From a virus: 39,156 bases of DNA. The notes under the pieces are model-generated. The model made no database searches. It saw only the letters and a list, made by a program, of their open reading frames with translations, and was not told the origin of the DNA. Shown piece after piece: positions 37,642 through 39,156 of the stretch; positions within the stretch are counted from its first letter, which is position 1; the number at the start of each line of letters is the position of its first letter. Made by a program: the position numbers and the translations under genes. The DNA lies in IMG/VR virus record IMGVR_UViG_3300017957_000027, positions 1 through 39,156 of that record; one strand, 5' to 3'.

Positions 37642-38236
37642 TACGTCTGACATAAAGCCTGTAGCCCACGAGCCCGAGAATCCCCAGTGCTGCGGCACCC
37701 CCGAGTGCGAACCACAGACGGTTCTCGCGAAATGCTGCCCAGACCTTCACTGACGGCCAGATCGCATCAACCAGACTGCTGTACGCCGACGACGTGAGGT
37801 GAACGCCGTCGCGGCTGCCCGAGAGGTTCGTGTGCGGGTACAGGTCGAGGTAGCGATACCCGCGCCCGTCACGGAGCAACCAGTCCCGCGTCCACGCATG
37901 ACGTCGGAAGGTCGATGGGTCTCGGCTCGGGTCCACGTCGAGGGGACCGAGCCAGAGGATGTGGGAGACGCCGGCCTGTCGAATCTGCTGTATCAAGCCT
38001 CGGACTTCTTCGCCGTATCTCGGGGTGAGGTTCGCGTTGTTCCCACCCAGCGACAAGATGACTGCATCGACACCGGTCGATGCCAGCCCGCCCATCCCGC
38101 GCTGAGCGTACCGGCGCACTCCCCAGCCGGGTCGGCTCTCCTCGTACACGACGGTGTGACCTTCGCTCTCCAGCAAGTTGCGGAGGCGGGGGAAGGTCGC
38201 CTGCGAGTGGCTGTCTCCGATGAGTGCGAACCGCAT
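37619..38236 (-). CDS. SGNH/GDSL-type hydrolase with C-terminal membrane anchor
   Basis: A 205-aa protein; ATG 38236 overlaps the upstream stop (ATGA). SGNH blocks: IGDSHS (Ser9 nucleophile), a Gly in GMGG (block II), LSLGGNNAN (Asn66, block III) and SRDGVHLT (Asp143, His146, block V). A membrane helix at about 174-195 is followed by YVRRIDRKAIR. SGNH enzymes are esterases or deacetylases, often acting on acetylated sugars of peptidoglycan or surface polysaccharide. The C-terminal anchor is the same as in the virion membrane lysozyme, so a virion-borne envelope-opening enzyme is a fair inference. Confidence 0.88.
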   Translation of the reverse strand: MRFALIGDSHSQATFPRLRNLLESEGHTVVYEESRPGWGVRRYAQRGMGGLASTGVDAVILSLGGNNANLTPRYGEEVRGLIQQIRQAGVSHILWLGPLDVDPSRDPSTFRRHAWTRDWLLRDGRGYRYLDLYPHTNLSGSRDGVHLTSSAYSSLVDAIWPSVKVWAAFRENRLWFALGGAAALGILGLVGYRLYVRRIDRKAIR

Positions 38237-38976
38237 CAGCCTTCCTGCTTCCGGGAGTCGAACACGCTCGCCATCGCGCTTCCCAAGATGCCCGTCAACA
38301 CGAGCAAGACATCCTTGATCATCGAGAGCCCTTCTCCCGTCGAGCCTGTACTCCACTGTGCCACAACGAGCAGCCCGAGCATCACTACAAGACCAACAGT
38401 TCCGGCGAATATCTGCCGCAGGAGCGTGACCTGACCGCTTAGCCTCTGCTGGCGAAGGAGCCCATCCTCGGCGGCAGCACGGGCTTCCTCTGCGACCTGG
38501 GCCAGACGCTCCGCTTCGGCCGTTGCTTCGTGTGCTTCGAGCGTGGCGGCTTCGGCTCGCTCGATCTCGGTCTCAATCTCCGTCCGGTCCTTGAAGAACG
38601 CGACGAAGTACCGTTCCTCGTTGTTCCTCAGGTCGCAGACGTTCGCCTCGACACTGACCTGGGAGCCGTCCGCACGCACCGCGTGGAGCTTCCGCCACGA
38701 GCCCATGATGCCCGTCTTCTTGATCTTCCCGCCGTTCGCGCGCTCGACGTAAGATCCCACGTTGCCTCGATGATCTCGGGCAATCTCTGACGGCATCAGG
38801 GAGCGGACATCCATCCCCCGCATGGAATCGGGAGAGGGGAAACCGAACAGAACAGCCGCAGGACCATTGGCGTGCAAGATGTCGATGTTGCCGCTGCCAT
38901 CAGTCGGGACGGACCCGATCACGATGGCGATCTGTACCCGCTCAGACAGGTACTCGATGGTCTCGCGGACGTTCAT
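38236..38976 (-). CDS. PAS-domain protein with coiled-coil and two C-terminal membrane helices
   Basis: A 246-aa protein. Residues 14-133 form a PAS domain: DILHANGPAAVLFGF, then MRGMDVRSLMPSEIARDH, then RADGSQVSVEANV, then RYFVAFFKDRTE. A Glu/Ala coiled-coil follows (134-185), then two membrane helices (about 187-207 and 216-238) and a charged end (DSRKQEG). PAS domains sense small ligands, redox state or light; no kinase or cyclase output domain is present. The C-terminal hairpin with basic tail resembles small phage holins in layout, so a sensor-controlled lysis or membrane protein is possible. ATGA overlaps on both sides. Very unusual for a virus. Confidence 0.85.
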   Translation of the reverse strand: MNVRETIEYLSERVQIAIVIGSVPTDGSGNIDILHANGPAAVLFGFPSPDSMRGMDVRSLMPSEIARDHRGNVGSYVERANGGKIKKTGIMGSWRKLHAVRADGSQVSVEANVCDLRNNEERYFVAFFKDRTEIETEIERAEAATLEAHEATAEAERLAQVAEEARAAAEDGLLRQQRLSGQVTLLRQIFAGTVGLVVMLGLLVVAQWSTGSTGEGLSMIKDVLLVLTGILGSAMASVFDSRKQEG

Positions 38977-39156
38977 CAGTAGAACTCAACCCAGCCCACG
39001 CTGCCGAAGAATGTCGTGCTCGACGTGCCGAGGGGCCTCACTGCGAGCGTGAGGGTGTCCTGGGTGCCGGCGTAGTCGGAAGACACGGGTACATCCGACG
39101 CGATGGGAGAACCTGCGGATCCACCCTTCGTCGGGCCACCGCCGCCGAACCCGTAC
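38976..39156 (-). CDS. Partial protein, C-terminal end only
   Basis: The reading frame enters from the right edge and stops with TGA at 38978-38976, overlapping the PAS gene start (ATGA). The visible 59 residues begin Gly-rich (YGFGGGGPTKGGSAGSP) and continue in beta-strand style (DTLTLAVRPLG, then FFGSVGWVEFY). A glycine-rich linker before a beta-rich end is common in fibre or spike proteins, but too little is visible for an assignment. Confidence 0.6.
   Translation of the reverse strand, partial: YGFGGGGPTKGGSAGSPIASDVPVSSDYAGTQDTLTLAVRPLGTSSTTFFGSVGWVEFY

Noticed and set aside
1-39156. Circular closure of the window (ends joining)
   Set aside because: The minus-strand gene entering at 39156 would have to continue opposite the gene at 5, and no terminal repeat is seen, so the window is more likely an internal fragment.

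Overview
The window looks like about 39 kb of a high-GC double-stranded DNA virus of bacteria. It holds 57 tightly packed genes, many joined by ATGA, GTGA or TGATG stop/start overlaps, with almost no non-coding space. It appears to be an internal piece of a larger genome, because the last gene (38976-39156, minus strand) runs off the right edge. I could not assign a host: Shine-Dalgarno sites of the GGAG type and sigma70-like TTGACA boxes point only to a bacterium. No rRNA, tRNA, CRISPR array or insertion sequence was seen.

Left half (1-22592), virion region. Plus-strand genes at 5-3151 and 3454-12908 encode small proteins with one C-terminal membrane helix and a basic tail, a peptidoglycan-binding protein and a lysozyme that are both C-terminally membrane-anchored, a very basic DNA-condensing-like membrane protein (683 aa), four consecutive beta-rich proteins that are capsid or spike candidates (5578-8039), and a 1032-aa protein. 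A SNF2-type helicase gene (13813) and a holin-like gene (16004) follow. A minus-strand block (16687-22592) continues with membrane proteins, an HExxH peptidase and a tyrosine recombinase inside the operon. I see no portal, terminase or tail gene. The best reading, an inference, is a tailless icosahedral virus with an internal membrane (PRD1, PM2 and P23-77 are the known types), but much larger than those. No packaging ATPase was recognised; it may lie outside the window.

Middle (22593-29667). An AT-rich intergenic region with repeated GTAAC sites separates the virion block from a lone plus-strand gene. Minus-strand accessory genes follow: a membrane HExxH protein, a zinc-finger/J-like protein, a secreted protein, an N6-adenine methyltransferase, a DUF2325-like protein, a Rad50-like ATPase with a CxxC hook, and an HTH regulator.

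Right (29669-39156). The replication and recombination module on the minus strand holds a uracil-DNA glycosylase/3'-5' exonuclease/family A DNA polymerase fusion, a DUF669-like single-strand DNA-binding protein, a Sak4/RecA-like ATPase, a Cas4/AddB-like iron-sulfur nuclease and a second SNF2 helicase. At the far right are a membrane-anchored SGNH hydrolase and a PAS-domain protein with two C-terminal membrane helices, possibly a signal-responsive lysis or envelope protein.

Regulation visible in the sequence: a ribbon-helix-helix repressor gene with a perfect palindrome in its own promoter spacer and matching half-sites before a capsid gene; a UUCG-loop terminator behind the first capsid gene; TTGACA-N17 promoters before the Rad50-like and Sak4-like genes; and hairpins in the replication operon.
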